This document shows positions 44,213 through 53,918 of a DNA stretch of 64,000 nt, piece by piece (the first letter of the stretch is position 1; each line of letters starts with the position of its first letter). Both the position numbers and the translations under genes were made by a program. The notes under the pieces are model-generated. The model did no database searches and was not told where the DNA came from. It worked only from the letters and a program-made list of their open reading frames with translations. The DNA is taken from NCBI RefSeq assembly GCF_030814115.1, contig NZ_JAUSUP010000006.1, forward strand, positions 1-64,000. Direction: 5' to 3'. The stretch is from Alkalibacillus filiformis (lineage in GTDB: Bacteria > Bacillota > Bacilli > Bacillales > Alkalibacillaceae).

Positions 44213-44677
44213 ATGTATCAACACTATTTTCATGATTACGAACTTAAAAGTAATTACCTACAAGACCAATCAAATCCCGTACACCAAGATTTAAAAGAAG
44301 CGATTGACAGTGAGTATAAAGCAATCTGTTTTTACAACGAACTAGCCCTTTTAACTTCTAACAATGAACTCCAAGAAAGAATCATTTCAATTAGAAATGA
44401 AGAGCAACTACACTTAAATGAATTCTCTAATTTTCACTTCAAATTAACGAACAACGTTTACCAACCGAAGCAAACAGAGTTAGGTCTTTTGAATTTAACT
44501 GATGCTATTCATACCGCCTTCCAATTAGAACAGCAATCCGCGAAAGCATACTTAAACATAGCAGACCGAATTAAAAACCCTTATTTTAAAGACCGTTTTA
44601 AACGGATCGCATCTGATGAATTGAGACACGCTAATTGGATGCTTTACTTCTTAACCAATATTAAAGGAGCTGATTGA
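44213..44677 (+). CDS. Ferritin-like di-iron protein
   Basis: A 154-residue four-helix protein. Metal-binding positions are visible: E in DSEYKAICFY, ExxH in RNEEQLHLNE, E in QLEQQSAKAY and ExxH in SDELRHANW. This is the rubrerythrin/ferritin-like layout without a rubredoxin domain, as in B. subtilis YhjR. gaaggga lies about 7 nt upstream. The stop codon is located in the loop of the terminator hairpin. Likely role in iron or peroxide handling, possibly in spores. Confidence 0.82.
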   Translation: MYQHYFHDYELKSNYLQDQSNPVHQDLKEAIDSEYKAICFYNELALLTSNNELQERIISIRNEEQLHLNEFSNFHFKLTNNVYQPKQTELGLLNLTDAIHTAFQLEQQSAKAYLNIADRIKNPYFKDRFKRIASDELRHANWMLYFLTNIKGAD

Positions 44678-44693
44678 GATCAGCTCCTTTTTT
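44663..44693. terminator. Bidirectional terminator containing the stop codon
   Basis: aaaggagctgat (44663-44674) pairs perfectly with atcagctccttt (44679-44690). The 4-nt loop tgag holds the TGA stop of the ferritin-like gene. It also faces the convergent ABC permease gene. Confidence 0.9.
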
Positions 44694-46297
44694 CATCCTT
44701 TTAAATCCCTATTAGCATAAAGCTGTAATGAAATAACAATCAATAAAATAGTCATCATTATTAAACCAAACAGAGCACTCCAATTCATTTCTTCTACTGG
44801 CAAACCAGGGACAAGCTCATAAGGCGATAATGATTTCATCCATGAAGGAAACTCTAATATACCCCCTAAATAAATGACGATAAAAGCATAACCTAAATAA
44901 AGCCATGTGAGTCCTTTCCATTTACCTAATCCAACACATAATGCCGCAAGCCCGATCATAACCCAAGTAGCAGGTAAATAAACAATAATCGCATTAAATG
45001 CTGTACTAAAAGCTAACTCATCTAACGTCAATGCCCCAGCCAATGCCATTCCAAAAGCAGCTGACGCCATGATCAATACACTGATGATTAAAGCAGTTAA
45101 AAGGTATGAACCTATAAGCTTCCGTCTAGATAATGTTGTCGCAACAACCTGCTCAATCCGATTGTTTTTCTCTTCTTTGGATAGTCGATACATCGATAAA
45201 ATCATTGGGATTGTAGCAACAATTGATATGATGGCTCCAAGCATGACAATAAACTGTTCAATTAATTCAAATCCTGTACCTAAATCTTCACCTAACATTT
45301 GTGCCATAATTTCTATTTCTGCGACGTAAGTATCCGTTTCAACTAGAACAGAACCATAAGTAGCTCCAAAAACAAACATCCCTATAGTCCAAGCAATAAT
45401 CGATGTGCGCTGCATTCGAATCGTAAAGCCTAACGGTGACTTTAACCATTTTGATGCGTGTGGCTTCCCTGGCTTTGAAGGAAGCAAACCAGCACCGACA
45501 TCACGAATAGCATTTAAGTACATTGCAATCATGGCAATTAAAAATGCAACAGCAAACATTAGTAAAATCATCCACCAATTATTCTCCACAAAAACTCGAG
45601 ACTCTAACATCCAGCCTAATGGCGAGAACCACGACAACGGATCATATGACACATCACCAATTGCTCGAATTAAATAAAACGTTAACATTACAGCAAAACT
45701 CAAGCCCATTGTCCCTCTTGCCGTTTCAGACAACTGAGCCATAACTGCTGTTACAGCAGCAAAAAGGAATCCTGTCACTCCTAGTGCAGCTCCGTATAAA
45801 AATGAGCCTTCAACTGTAATAGAGGGGATATTGATACTAACTAACACAAGCCCAATAAATAAGCTCAAAGTTATATATACAATGAGTTGAACTAACAATG
45901 TGGATGTAACGTTTGATAATCTACCTACAGGCAAAGAACTAATCAATTCAGCTCGCCCGTCTTCTTCATCTTCACGTGTATGCCTCGTGACAATTAAAAT
46001 ACTCATGACCGCAACCACTACAGCAGTGAGCAACAACATTTGGTGGGCCAAAATCGCGCCGACATCGTAATTGTCCACTCCATAAGCCGGTCCTAACAAT
46101 GCTGTAATCGCCGGGTTAACAACCGAATGCGCTAGCTGCATTCGGTCTTCTGCAGAAGGGTATAATGATTCGAACAAAGTTGCAGTTGTAACCGTCATAA
46201 TTAGAAATGATATTATCCATACCGGAATACGAACACGATCCTGCTTCATTTGCCATAATGCAATTGGCCAAACCCGACCAAACCAATGATTTGTCAC
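44693..46297 (-). CDS. ABC exporter permease, 12-helix
   Basis: A 534-residue membrane protein with about 12 helices arranged as two similar halves, of the type in antibiotic/polyketide ABC exporters. It starts at GTG in the sequence that overlaps the ATPase stop codon (GTGA), with ggaggtg 6 nt upstream. Cytoplasmic blocks TRHTREDEEDGRAELISSLPVGR and MYRLSKEEKNNRIEQVVATTLSRRK are repeated in the two halves, a hallmark of this permease group. It works with the preceding ATPase and is controlled by the TetR gene upstream. The substrate is unknown, probably a drug or antimicrobial. Confidence 0.87.
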   Translation of the reverse strand: MTNHWFGRVWPIALWQMKQDRVRIPVWIISFLIMTVTTATLFESLYPSAEDRMQLAHSVVNPAITALLGPAYGVDNYDVGAILAHQMLLLTAVVVAVMSILIVTRHTREDEEDGRAELISSLPVGRLSNVTSTLLVQLIVYITLSLFIGLVLVSINIPSITVEGSFLYGAALGVTGFLFAAVTAVMAQLSETARGTMGLSFAVMLTFYLIRAIGDVSYDPLSWFSPLGWMLESRVFVENNWWMILLMFAVAFLIAMIAMYLNAIRDVGAGLLPSKPGKPHASKWLKSPLGFTIRMQRTSIIAWTIGMFVFGATYGSVLVETDTYVAEIEIMAQMLGEDLGTGFELIEQFIVMLGAIISIVATIPMILSMYRLSKEEKNNRIEQVVATTLSRRKLIGSYLLTALIISVLIMASAAFGMALAGALTLDELAFSTAFNAIIVYLPATWVMIGLAALCVGLGKWKGLTWLYLGYAFIVIYLGGILEFPSWMKSLSPYELVPGLPVEEMNWSALFGLIMMTILLIVISLQLYANRDLKG

Positions 46298-47187
46298 GAA
46301 TTCTCACCTCCAGTTTCATAATGACGCATAAATAAGTCTTCTAACGTCGGAGGAGCACTTTCAACTTTTAACAAACCATGTTCACTTACTTTCGTCATAA
46401 CAGATGATAATGAATCTGAATCCACTTGAAAGCTAAACCCATCTCCTTCTTGTTTCCACTCAAACACCCCTAGTTCACCTGATAAGTCTACTGAAGCCTC
46501 TGTCTCTATATATAGGTGTGTTCTCGTTAAATGACGCAGTTCAGTTAATGAGCCAGATTCAATGATGGCACCTTCGCGAATAATGGCTACGTGATCACAT
46601 AGCTTTTCAACCTCTGATAAAATATGGCTCGACAGCAGTACACTGCTTCCACGCTCTTTGGCTTCAATGACACATTGTTGAAATACTCTTTCCATCAACG
46701 GGTCTAAACCAGAAGTTGGTTCATCTAATATATAAAAGTCCGCTTCTGCAGCAAAAGCAGCGACTAAAGCAACTTTTTGACGATTGCCTTTTGAGTATGT
46801 TCCACATTTCTTTGTTGGATCAAGTTGAAACCGTTCAATAAGCTGTAACTTACGTTGCTGGTCAACTTGAGCTCCTCTTAAGCTAATGAAATAGTCAATA
46901 ACTTGCCCGCCTGTTAAATTGGGCCATAAGTTAACATCGCCTGGAACATAGGCAATTTTCTTATGAAGATCAACGGCATCTTTCCAAACATCTTGACCGA
47001 AGATTTTTGCTTCACCAGAATTAGCTCTAATAATTCCTAACAACACGCGAATAGTCGTCGATTTACCAGCACCATTGGGGCCTATAAAACCGAACACTTC
47101 ACCTTTCTCAACTCTTAAATCAACACCTTTTAGGGCCTCAACTTCCCCAAATGTCTTCGTTAGACCTTTTGTTTCTAATACCGCCAT
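46294..47187 (-). CDS. ABC exporter ATPase
   Basis: A 297-residue ATPase. Walker A is GPNGAGKST, the signature is in TYSKGNRQKVALVAAF, Walker B is FYILDEPTSGLDP, and the H-loop is LLSSHI. The C-terminal 75 residues are an extra domain seen in drug-exporter ATPases. It overlaps the permease by 4 nt and follows the TetR gene by 15 nt, so the three are one operon. gggagggg lies upstream. Confidence 0.92.
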   Translation of the reverse strand: MAVLETKGLTKTFGEVEALKGVDLRVEKGEVFGFIGPNGAGKSTTIRVLLGIIRANSGEAKIFGQDVWKDAVDLHKKIAYVPGDVNLWPNLTGGQVIDYFISLRGAQVDQQRKLQLIERFQLDPTKKCGTYSKGNRQKVALVAAFAAEADFYILDEPTSGLDPLMERVFQQCVIEAKERGSSVLLSSHILSEVEKLCDHVAIIREGAIIESGSLTELRHLTRTHLYIETEASVDLSGELGVFEWKQEGDGFSFQVDSDSLSSVMTKVSEHGLLKVESAPPTLEDLFMRHYETGGENS

Positions 47188-47202
47188 ATCATTCCCCTCC
47201 CA

Positions 47203-47826
47203 TTATTTATAAAAAGCCGTTTTTAATACATCTAAGTAATCACTAAACTCATTGCTTAATTGATCCAAATCAATGTCCATCATCTTTTCACCCTTAAAAT
47301 TGGCCAACACTTGTTGCTGGTAGCCTTCCATAGCCCATTTTATTAACTCCATAGCTTTCTCAGAGTCAACGTCTTCACGAAAACGACTATAGTCTAAATT
47401 GTTATAAACTAAGTCATACCCAACGTGTCTTAAATGGTCTATTTTTTCTTGTACTTCTTCAGTTAATAAATCGCCATCAGCTAACATAAGCGTCCCTAAA
47501 AAGTTAAAAACATTAGGGTGTTCTTTATAAAACGAAAACTTACTAACAGTAGCCTTCCTGTATCGTTCAATAAGGTCAGTTTCATTTAAATTTATTTGAG
47601 GTAAGTATTTGTTATGTAATAAGTCAAAACAATAATTAACTAAGTAATAATATAGTTCTTGCTTATTATTGAAGTAATAAAATAACATGCCTTTCCCGAT
47701 TCGCGCCTGGTTTACAATGCGATTTGTTGAAGCCTTCTCATAACCTTGTAGTGAAAATTCTTCTAACGCAGCATTTATAATTCTTTGTTGTTTTTCTTCT
47801 TCTAGATTTTCAAATGTGTATGACAC
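47203..47826 (-). CDS. TetR-family repressor of the ABC exporter
   Basis: A 207-residue regulator. The N-terminal helix-turn-helix is AALEEFSLQGYEKASTNRIVNQARIGKGMLFYYFNNKQELYYYL; the rest is a helical ligand domain. It starts at GTG with gaggaggg upstream. It is the first gene of the TetR-ATPase-permease operon, and two symmetric operator sites lie over its own promoter. The expected action is release by a toxic compound that the pump then exports. Confidence 0.9.
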   Translation of the reverse strand: MSYTFENLEEEKQQRIINAALEEFSLQGYEKASTNRIVNQARIGKGMLFYYFNNKQELYYYLVNYCFDLLHNKYLPQINLNETDLIERYRKATVSKFSFYKEHPNVFNFLGTLMLADGDLLTEEVQEKIDHLRHVGYDLVYNNLDYSRFREDVDSEKAMELIKWAMEGYQQQVLANFKGEKMMDIDLDQLSNEFSDYLDVLKTAFYK

Positions 47827-47846
47827 TTAACACCCTCCTCTGAACC

Positions 47847-47898
47847 TAGACCGGTGTGGTCTAATATAATCTTACACCTTTTAGACCAAAGTGGTCAA
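47847..47898 (-). promoter_or_regulatory. Promoter with two TetR operators
   Basis: Two copies of tagacc-N5-ggtcta: a perfect one at 47847-47863 and one with a single mismatch at 47882-47898, centres 35 bp apart. On the minus strand the upstream copy covers ttgacc (a -35 element) with taagat 18 nt further on, and the downstream copy lies just after that -10. This fits autorepression. Confidence 0.8.
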
Positions 47899-48005
47899 TA
47901 ATTTTCTGAATATTAATATTATAGAATTTTCACAATATGTGTCACAATAGACTAGTAGTATGTGATAAGATAGTTACTGTAATTATTTAGGAGAGGGGAA
48001 TATCC

Positions 48006-48968
48006 ATGTATAAGAGAGTTATACTAGCAGCCGTATTAGCTGCATTGACGATACTTGCGGCTTGCGGAGATGACCGTAGTGACAAAGAAGTTGTCGTTGA
48101 TGCATTTGATTCGTTGTTAGAGGCGGAAAGCTATGAGTCAACTTCAGAAATGGACTTTGAATTTGAATTTAACGGTGAAATGAATGATCCCATGTTCGAT
48201 CAAGTTTCAGCTATGCTGAATGACTTTGATTTTAAGATGGATCAAGTATATGATGCTAATAAACAATTACAAGAAGCGGTTATTTACTTTAGTGGTAGTA
48301 TGCCACCATTGACACTTGATGTAGAAGTACCTCTATTGCAAAACTTAGAGACTCAAACGATGTATATTCAAACTGATAGTATCGTTGAGAACTTAGGTAT
48401 GTTCTTCCCATTACCTGAAGAAGCAGCAGGAAAACTACTTGAAATTAATTTAGAGGATTTTGATGCAGAAGCACCAGATTTTGACCAACATGAAATGGAA
48501 CAAAGAATGCAACAATTTTTAGCTGACTTCTTTGAACAGAAAGATGAAAGTGATTTCTCAAGCGATGGTGATGAGTACACTGTTTCTTTCAACGAAGACG
48601 ACTTTTTGTATTTAGTTGAAGGTTTCATGACTGAGTTTGATGACCTATTTAATGATGAAGAGCTTGCAATGGTAGAACAAGATTTCGATGAGGCAGTTGC
48701 TGAAATGTCTGAAGTCATGAACGTTGAACAATTAGACTTTTCTGTTGTTGTAGATGGTGATCAACTTGAGCAAGACTCATTTGTAATGGATCTTTTATTA
48801 GAGGATCCTGATAGTGATGAATCAGTTAAAATCTATCTAGCTGGAAACACCACATACAGCAACTTCAATGAAGATGTTGAATTTACAATCGATCCTGAAA
48901 ATGAAGAAATTCTAGACTTTGAAGAGTTAGAACAAATGATGATGGATGCGATGATGCAAGGATTTTAA
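48006..48968 (+). CDS. Very acidic lipoprotein of unknown family
   Basis: A 320-residue lipoprotein with lipobox LAAC. The mature part is extremely rich in Asp and Glu with scattered Phe and Met, and ends in EELEQMMMDAMMQGF. The pattern KEVVVDAFDSLLEAESYESTSEMDFEF recalls DUF6612-like or LppX/LolA-fold lipoproteins that carry hydrophobic ligands, but I cannot assign it. aggagagggg lies upstream. The single gene ends at a perfect terminator. Confidence 0.75.
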   Translation: MYKRVILAAVLAALTILAACGDDRSDKEVVVDAFDSLLEAESYESTSEMDFEFEFNGEMNDPMFDQVSAMLNDFDFKMDQVYDANKQLQEAVIYFSGSMPPLTLDVEVPLLQNLETQTMYIQTDSIVENLGMFFPLPEEAAGKLLEINLEDFDAEAPDFDQHEMEQRMQQFLADFFEQKDESDFSSDGDEYTVSFNEDDFLYLVEGFMTEFDDLFNDEELAMVEQDFDEAVAEMSEVMNVEQLDFSVVVDGDQLEQDSFVMDLLLEDPDSDESVKIYLAGNTTYSNFNEDVEFTIDPENEEILDFEELEQMMMDAMMQGF

Positions 48969-48979
48969 AGCCACATTTA

Positions 48980-49013
48980 AGAGCTGTCGAGTGATTACTC
49001 GACAGCTTTTTTT
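48980..49013. terminator. Bidirectional terminator
   Basis: agctgtcgagt (48982-48992) pairs with actcgacagct (48997-49007), seven T residues after. It is shared with the convergent YhgE/Pip gene. Confidence 0.92.
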
Positions 49014-51669
49014 AATCAATTAACCGACTAGATTTCGATTTCTTTGATGTTTCCGCAATTCGCGCGGCTAACTTTTCTTTTAAAAGTAATCCAAACACAA
49101 TCGTTCCAACCCCAAATGCTACAAGCATGATCGTGTTAAACCAAGCAACAGATGCTATAATTCCTCCTACCGCTTCTCTTAACAAATCAACAGCATACGT
49201 GAATGGTAAGTAAGGATGGATCGCTTGGAAAAAGTTTGGTGCGACTTCAATCGGGAACATTCCTCCCCCACCAGCTAGCTGTAAGACGAGAAGGACAATG
49301 GCTAGAGCTTTACCTATATTCCCAAACACTGAAGTAAGCGTGTAAACCATTAACATGAATACAACAGCAATTAACACTGTAAAAATCGTAAACCACCACG
49401 GCGACTGCGTATGAACTCCTAGCATCATAATGTTGCCTACACTAATGACGATACCTTGTAATACAGCCACAATGAGGAATAAAATCATTCTCCCTAAATA
49501 CATATGGTGCATTTTGTAATGCGGTTGACGATCTTTTCGATGGACTTCAGTACTAAGTAGATTACATAGCAATAAAGCACCAATCCATAAACTTAAAGCT
49601 GTATAAAAAGGTGCATTCGCAGAACCGTAGTTAGGAACTGAGAACAGTTGGTTTTCATTTAAAACAACCGGCTCCCTAAAGAATTCACTTTCTTCCTCTA
49701 CATCATTTCTCAAAAGGGCTATTAAGTCATTTAAAGCCCCCTCTTCTTCTATCTCTCGCATTCGTTCAGTGACTTCACTAAGTTGAGTATCTAGGTCTTC
49801 GAGGTCTTCATCTGCGAATTGCGCTAACTGTTGTACAGTTTCTTCCACTTGAGGAAAGTGTTCATCGATTAAATCAAGTAATGACAAATACTGCGCTTCA
49901 ACCTCTGGCAAATCACTACGAATGAAAAGTGCGACTTCCTCTATCCTCTCTTGCAAATCAGCAAATTGATGTTCCATAAAATATTCAACATCCGAAAGAG
50001 TATTTTCAACCTTAGGGAGAGTCTCTTCGATTTGATCGATTAAATCAACAAGATCATCACTAACATTTGTCTCGTTTAAAAATGCTTCTAACTCTTGTTC
50101 ATCTATTTGAAAGAGTTGATCCATCTCATCTATATGATCTTCTAGCTCTGGAAGCACTTCTACTATGTTAGATAACTGTTCATTTGTCTCATAAACTTGT
50201 TGATAGGCTTGCTCAAACACTGAATGAATTTGTTCTTCGCCTTCGGTTGTCATGAAATATTGAAAATCAACTAAGTTACTATTTAGCGTTTCAATTGTTT
50301 GATTCAAATCATCGACCCTATCTTCAGCAACCTCCCCGTTTTGTTCAATTTCTTCAATACCTTGTTCAACTAGTTGCTGAGAAGATTGGACATGCTGTTG
50401 AACAGTTTGTAATTGCTCAATCGTTTCTGAAATATTAGGGTCAACTGATTCCCATTGTTCTAATTGAGCTATCAAATCTTCCAATAGCAAATCATAAGAT
50501 TGCAACTGATAGTTTAAATCATGTAGCCTTGCCTCTACAGTTTCTATATCTGACTCGTTTAAAGCTTGTTCAACCTCTTCTAATAAGAGAATTGTTTCGT
50601 CTGTCATGTCGTTAACACGCTCTATATATTGATCTAGGTCTTCATTCAAATTATCCAATAGATCAACTAAAGTACCTGTATGCTGCTCCATTGCTTGAAG
50701 TTGTTCCAATACACCAGGTAAATTGTCATTAACTATACTTATACCTTCTTGTAACTGTAAGGCTACTAAAGCAACCTCATTAATTTCATCTTCAATCACT
50801 TCCATTTGCTCTGAAAAAGCTCTAAAATCTTCTAAAGACTGGTTAATCTGGGGCAAGTACGATTGAACTTCAACGATCCTTTCACCTAACGCTTCAATCT
50901 CAGATAAATTTTCTTCTAAATGAAGAAAATGCTCTACCCCTTCTCTAATTTGTGGTCGGAGCTCATCTAGCGATTGAAACTGCTCTACTTGACTCTCAAC
51001 ATCACCCCACCGTTCATCTATCGATATAACGATGTCCCCAATATCAATCAATAAAGGCGTACTTTCTTCTAATGTGTAGACCTGCTGCTTAAGTGCCCTA
51101 ATAGTAGGCAACTCCTCTTCTAATGTAATTCCAAGACGATCGAACTCTGTAAAAAGAGCTTCACTCGATTCTTGCATGAATTGAGATGATACTTCATTGA
51201 CTATAGTACTCGTACCAGTCCCTGTCATTTTCGGTGCGATTGCATTTAGTTTTTCATTAACATCATAATGAATTTCCGCAGGGTTTGGTGAGCCATCAAT
51301 TACACTTACTAAACCTTCAGAGAAATCTTCAGGGATATATATGGCTGCATAATAATCACCATAATACACCCCTTCTTCAGCTTCTTCTCTTGAAACAAAT
51401 GTCCAACCAAGCCCGCCTTCTTCTTGAAGATTAGCTTCAACTTCATCTCCTACATGTACAAAATCACCTTCTACTTCAGTGCCTTCATCTTCATTAACGA
51501 CCGCGACTTTCACATCATCTGTATTGTCATAAGGATCCCAAGATGCCGCTAAATTAAACCAGGCATAAAGTGAAGGGAGAATGGCTAACCCGATTAACAA
51601 TATCCCAACGAGTGGCACTCGTTTTATATTGGCTATATCTTGTTTAAATATATTCCAGATTGCTTTCAT
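49012..51669 (-). CDS. YhgE/Pip-family membrane protein
   Basis: An 885-residue protein. One N-terminal transmembrane helix carries the family block LPSLYAWFNLAASWDPYDNTDDVKVAVVNEDEG. A long extracellular region (about 180-640) is almost entirely acidic coiled coil. The C-terminal 230 residues hold five or six helices of ABC-2 type. The family includes the phage infection protein of Lactococcus and EsaA-like parts of type VII secretion. No type VII genes are nearby. ATG at 51669 has aaaggtga 6 nt upstream. The acidic coiled coil is longer than I would expect for the basic form, but the layout is normal. Confidence 0.88.
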   Translation of the reverse strand: MKAIWNIFKQDIANIKRVPLVGILLIGLAILPSLYAWFNLAASWDPYDNTDDVKVAVVNEDEGTEVEGDFVHVGDEVEANLQEEGGLGWTFVSREEAEEGVYYGDYYAAIYIPEDFSEGLVSVIDGSPNPAEIHYDVNEKLNAIAPKMTGTGTSTIVNEVSSQFMQESSEALFTEFDRLGITLEEELPTIRALKQQVYTLEESTPLLIDIGDIVISIDERWGDVESQVEQFQSLDELRPQIREGVEHFLHLEENLSEIEALGERIVEVQSYLPQINQSLEDFRAFSEQMEVIEDEINEVALVALQLQEGISIVNDNLPGVLEQLQAMEQHTGTLVDLLDNLNEDLDQYIERVNDMTDETILLLEEVEQALNESDIETVEARLHDLNYQLQSYDLLLEDLIAQLEQWESVDPNISETIEQLQTVQQHVQSSQQLVEQGIEEIEQNGEVAEDRVDDLNQTIETLNSNLVDFQYFMTTEGEEQIHSVFEQAYQQVYETNEQLSNIVEVLPELEDHIDEMDQLFQIDEQELEAFLNETNVSDDLVDLIDQIEETLPKVENTLSDVEYFMEHQFADLQERIEEVALFIRSDLPEVEAQYLSLLDLIDEHFPQVEETVQQLAQFADEDLEDLDTQLSEVTERMREIEEEGALNDLIALLRNDVEEESEFFREPVVLNENQLFSVPNYGSANAPFYTALSLWIGALLLCNLLSTEVHRKDRQPHYKMHHMYLGRMILFLIVAVLQGIVISVGNIMMLGVHTQSPWWFTIFTVLIAVVFMLMVYTLTSVFGNIGKALAIVLLVLQLAGGGGMFPIEVAPNFFQAIHPYLPFTYAVDLLREAVGGIIASVAWFNTIMLVAFGVGTIVFGLLLKEKLAARIAETSKKSKSSRLID

Positions 51670-51754
51670 ATCCACTCACCTTTAAACCTATTTTGAAATA
51701 ATTTCACCTCCACCTATTATACATGTAAAACTATGACTTAATTGTAATACTTTT

Positions 51755-52276
51755 TTACAACTTCTTGACCAACATAATTCCAAAAACTGAAACAAAAACT
51801 ACCCCTACGTGATGAACCCAAGGTGTTATAACTAAACCGCCCACCATAACAAAAGCAGCAATCAATAACAAAATTCCTATTCTAATATAACGTTTGAATA
51901 GTACATAACCAAAACTAATCAACCCTAAAGGAAAAAGTAATGACATAGCACCTATAGGCGTTAGTTCCAAATGAATTGTAAGAACATCTGGTGTCGTTTC
52001 CCCAACTAAATTCAACAGCGAAACAAACTGGCTAATCATCAAAAAAGGTATACCGACTATCGTTAACAACAAAGCAAACTGCATTAACCGGTCTTCAGAG
52101 TAAATTTTGATCCAATAAATTAAACCAACTTGAATCAAACTTAGACTTATTAAGAGTATATAAACTAACACCAATGAATCTTGGCCTGTTCTACCTTCTA
52201 CCCCAAAACTAAACACTGCCGGTTGCATAAACAATACTAAACCTAATATGTAACACCATTTCAGCACTCGATCCAT
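51755..52276 (-). CDS. Hypothetical five- or six-helix membrane protein
   Basis: A 173-residue protein that is nearly all hydrophobic helices with short loops. ATG at 52276 (or the adjacent one at 52279) has agagggggtt upstream. No family recognised. It sits between the YhgE/Pip gene and the divergent spore gene. Confidence 0.65.
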   Translation of the reverse strand: MDRVLKWCYILGLVLFMQPAVFSFGVEGRTGQDSLVLVYILLISLSLIQVGLIYWIKIYSEDRLMQFALLLTIVGIPFLMISQFVSLLNLVGETTPDVLTIHLELTPIGAMSLLFPLGLISFGYVLFKRYIRIGILLLIAAFVMVGGLVITPWVHHVGVVFVSVFGIMLVKKL

Positions 52277-52394
52277 CATCAACCCCCTCTTCCACTTTTC
52301 CTCTAATATACCAAAACCATTAACTCCGCATAACTTTCAAAGACTTATAAATAATATAATTAGTTACTTTCAGACTTATTGGAGGAGGTGAACT

Positions 52395-53882
52395 ATGGGT
52401 AAACCTGGCAACCAAGTCCCTGTATCAAAAAACTTTAAGAAAAATGTTGAATATTTAACTAAAGAATTAAGAATCGAAGAAAATTTTGACGTTATTCACC
52501 ATAAACTTGTTCATGGTGGTAGAAGAATGGCGATGTTTTTTATCGATGGTTTTGCTAACGATCTATCGATGATTGAGACGTTAAAAAGCTTAAATGATTT
52601 AGAAATTGAAGACTTAAAGAAAAATCCGATTGATACTCTTACCCAATCGATTATTCCACACCAAGAAGTGGAAACATCAGAGGACCTAGAAGAAGTTATT
52701 GGTCAGGTATTAGCTGGACAAACAGCTCTAATTATTGAGAACTGCAATACAGCTGTGATGGTAGACACACGTGAATACCCAATACGTTCACCTGAAGAGC
52801 CCGATTTAGAAAGAGTCGTACGTGGTCCAAGAGATGGTTTTGTCGAAACAATTGTCTTTAACGCCGGTTTAATGCGTAGACACGTCCGTGATCGATCCTT
52901 TGTAATGGAATACTTACAAATCGGTAAACGCTCAAAGAAAGACATTGCATTAGCCTATATCGACAGCATTGCTGACAAAGAGTTAGTAAACCGAATTAAA
53001 AAAGAATTAGAGTATATCGATGTAGACGGTTTACCTATGGGGGAGAAAACACTAGAAGAGTATATTTTCGGCAAACGATTAAGCCCTTATCCACTCGTTC
53101 GCTACACTGAACGTGGAGACACATCAGGCATTCACTTAATGGAAGGGCATGTTCTAATCTTAGTCGATGGGTCACCTAGTGTCATGATTTGCCCTACGAC
53201 CTTTTGGCATCATTTGCAACATGCAGAAGAATACAGACAAGCACCTGCTGTTGGTATGTTCTTACGTTGGATCCGCTTCATTTCAGTATTAATTGCTTTA
53301 TTCATCTTACCGATGTGGTACTTATTTGCCACTAATCCACACTTAGGTGGTGAACATTTAGCCTTTTTAGGACCAGATGACCCAGGTTCTATTCCTCTAT
53401 ACGTACAGTTTTTACTCGCAGAAATTGGGGTCGACATATTAAGGATGGCGGCCATTCACACTCCTAACGCTTTAGCTACTGCGTTAGGTCTAGTAGCTGC
53501 TATTTTAATTGGGGAAATAGCGGTCGAGGTAGGGTTATTTACTAATGAAGTCATTTTATACATTGCTGCTGCCGTCATTGGAAACTACGCCACACCAAGT
53601 TACGAACTCAGCTTAGCAAATCGAATCGCCCGTTTAGCTTTCTTAACTGTAGCAGCTGCATTTGGCATCGTAGGATTTATTATTGCTGTCACGATTTGGC
53701 TACTCGCATTAATTAAAACGAAAACACTAAATGTTCCGTACATGTGGCCATTAATACCGTTTAATCCAAGAGCATTCTTCCTGACATTAGTGCGATCACC
53801 TCTACCATTTAACGATAAGCGACCTAGCATTCTAAATACTAAAGATAATACACGCCAACCACCGAAAAGAAGGATTTTATAA
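52395..53882 (+). CDS. spoVAF: SpoVAF/GerA-family spore membrane protein
   Basis: A 495-residue protein of the GerA A-subunit family. The N-terminal cytoplasmic domain (about 1-280) has VHGGRRMAMFFIDGFAND and the nucleating RGPRDGFVETIVFNAGLMRRH, typical of the family. The C-terminal half has four to five helices with IHTPNALATALGLVAAILIGEIAVEVGLF, ATPSYELSLANRIARL and the tail PYMWPLIPFNPRAFF ... RPSIL, which fit SpoVAF best. SpoVAF with FigP helps ion release during germination. The gene stands alone here, not in a spoVA operon. ggaggaggtg lies 5-6 nt upstream. Confidence 0.8.
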   Translation: MGKPGNQVPVSKNFKKNVEYLTKELRIEENFDVIHHKLVHGGRRMAMFFIDGFANDLSMIETLKSLNDLEIEDLKKNPIDTLTQSIIPHQEVETSEDLEEVIGQVLAGQTALIIENCNTAVMVDTREYPIRSPEEPDLERVVRGPRDGFVETIVFNAGLMRRHVRDRSFVMEYLQIGKRSKKDIALAYIDSIADKELVNRIKKELEYIDVDGLPMGEKTLEEYIFGKRLSPYPLVRYTERGDTSGIHLMEGHVLILVDGSPSVMICPTTFWHHLQHAEEYRQAPAVGMFLRWIRFISVLIALFILPMWYLFATNPHLGGEHLAFLGPDDPGSIPLYVQFLLAEIGVDILRMAAIHTPNALATALGLVAAILIGEIAVEVGLFTNEVILYIAAAVIGNYATPSYELSLANRIARLAFLTVAAAFGIVGFIIAVTIWLLALIKTKTLNVPYMWPLIPFNPRAFFLTLVRSPLPFNDKRPSILNTKDNTRQPPKRRIL

Positions 53883-53885
53883 ACA

Positions 53886-53918
53886 AAAACTGCTCATCAT
53901 GTTATGAGCAGTTTTTTA
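53886..53918. terminator. Bidirectional terminator
   Basis: actgctcat (53890-53898) pairs with atgagcagt (53905-53913), flanked by A and T runs. It serves the spoVAF-like gene and the convergent oxidoreductase gene. Confidence 0.88.

Noticed and set aside
44693-47826. A bacteriocin gene cluster around the ABC exporter
   Set aside because: No precursor peptide, modifying enzyme or immunity gene is present; TetR plus exporter alone is a drug-efflux layout.
48368-48718. Ser-rich minus-strand frame opposite the acidic lipoprotein
   Set aside because: It is the antisense of an Asp/Glu-rich gene, which always yields Ser-rich readings.
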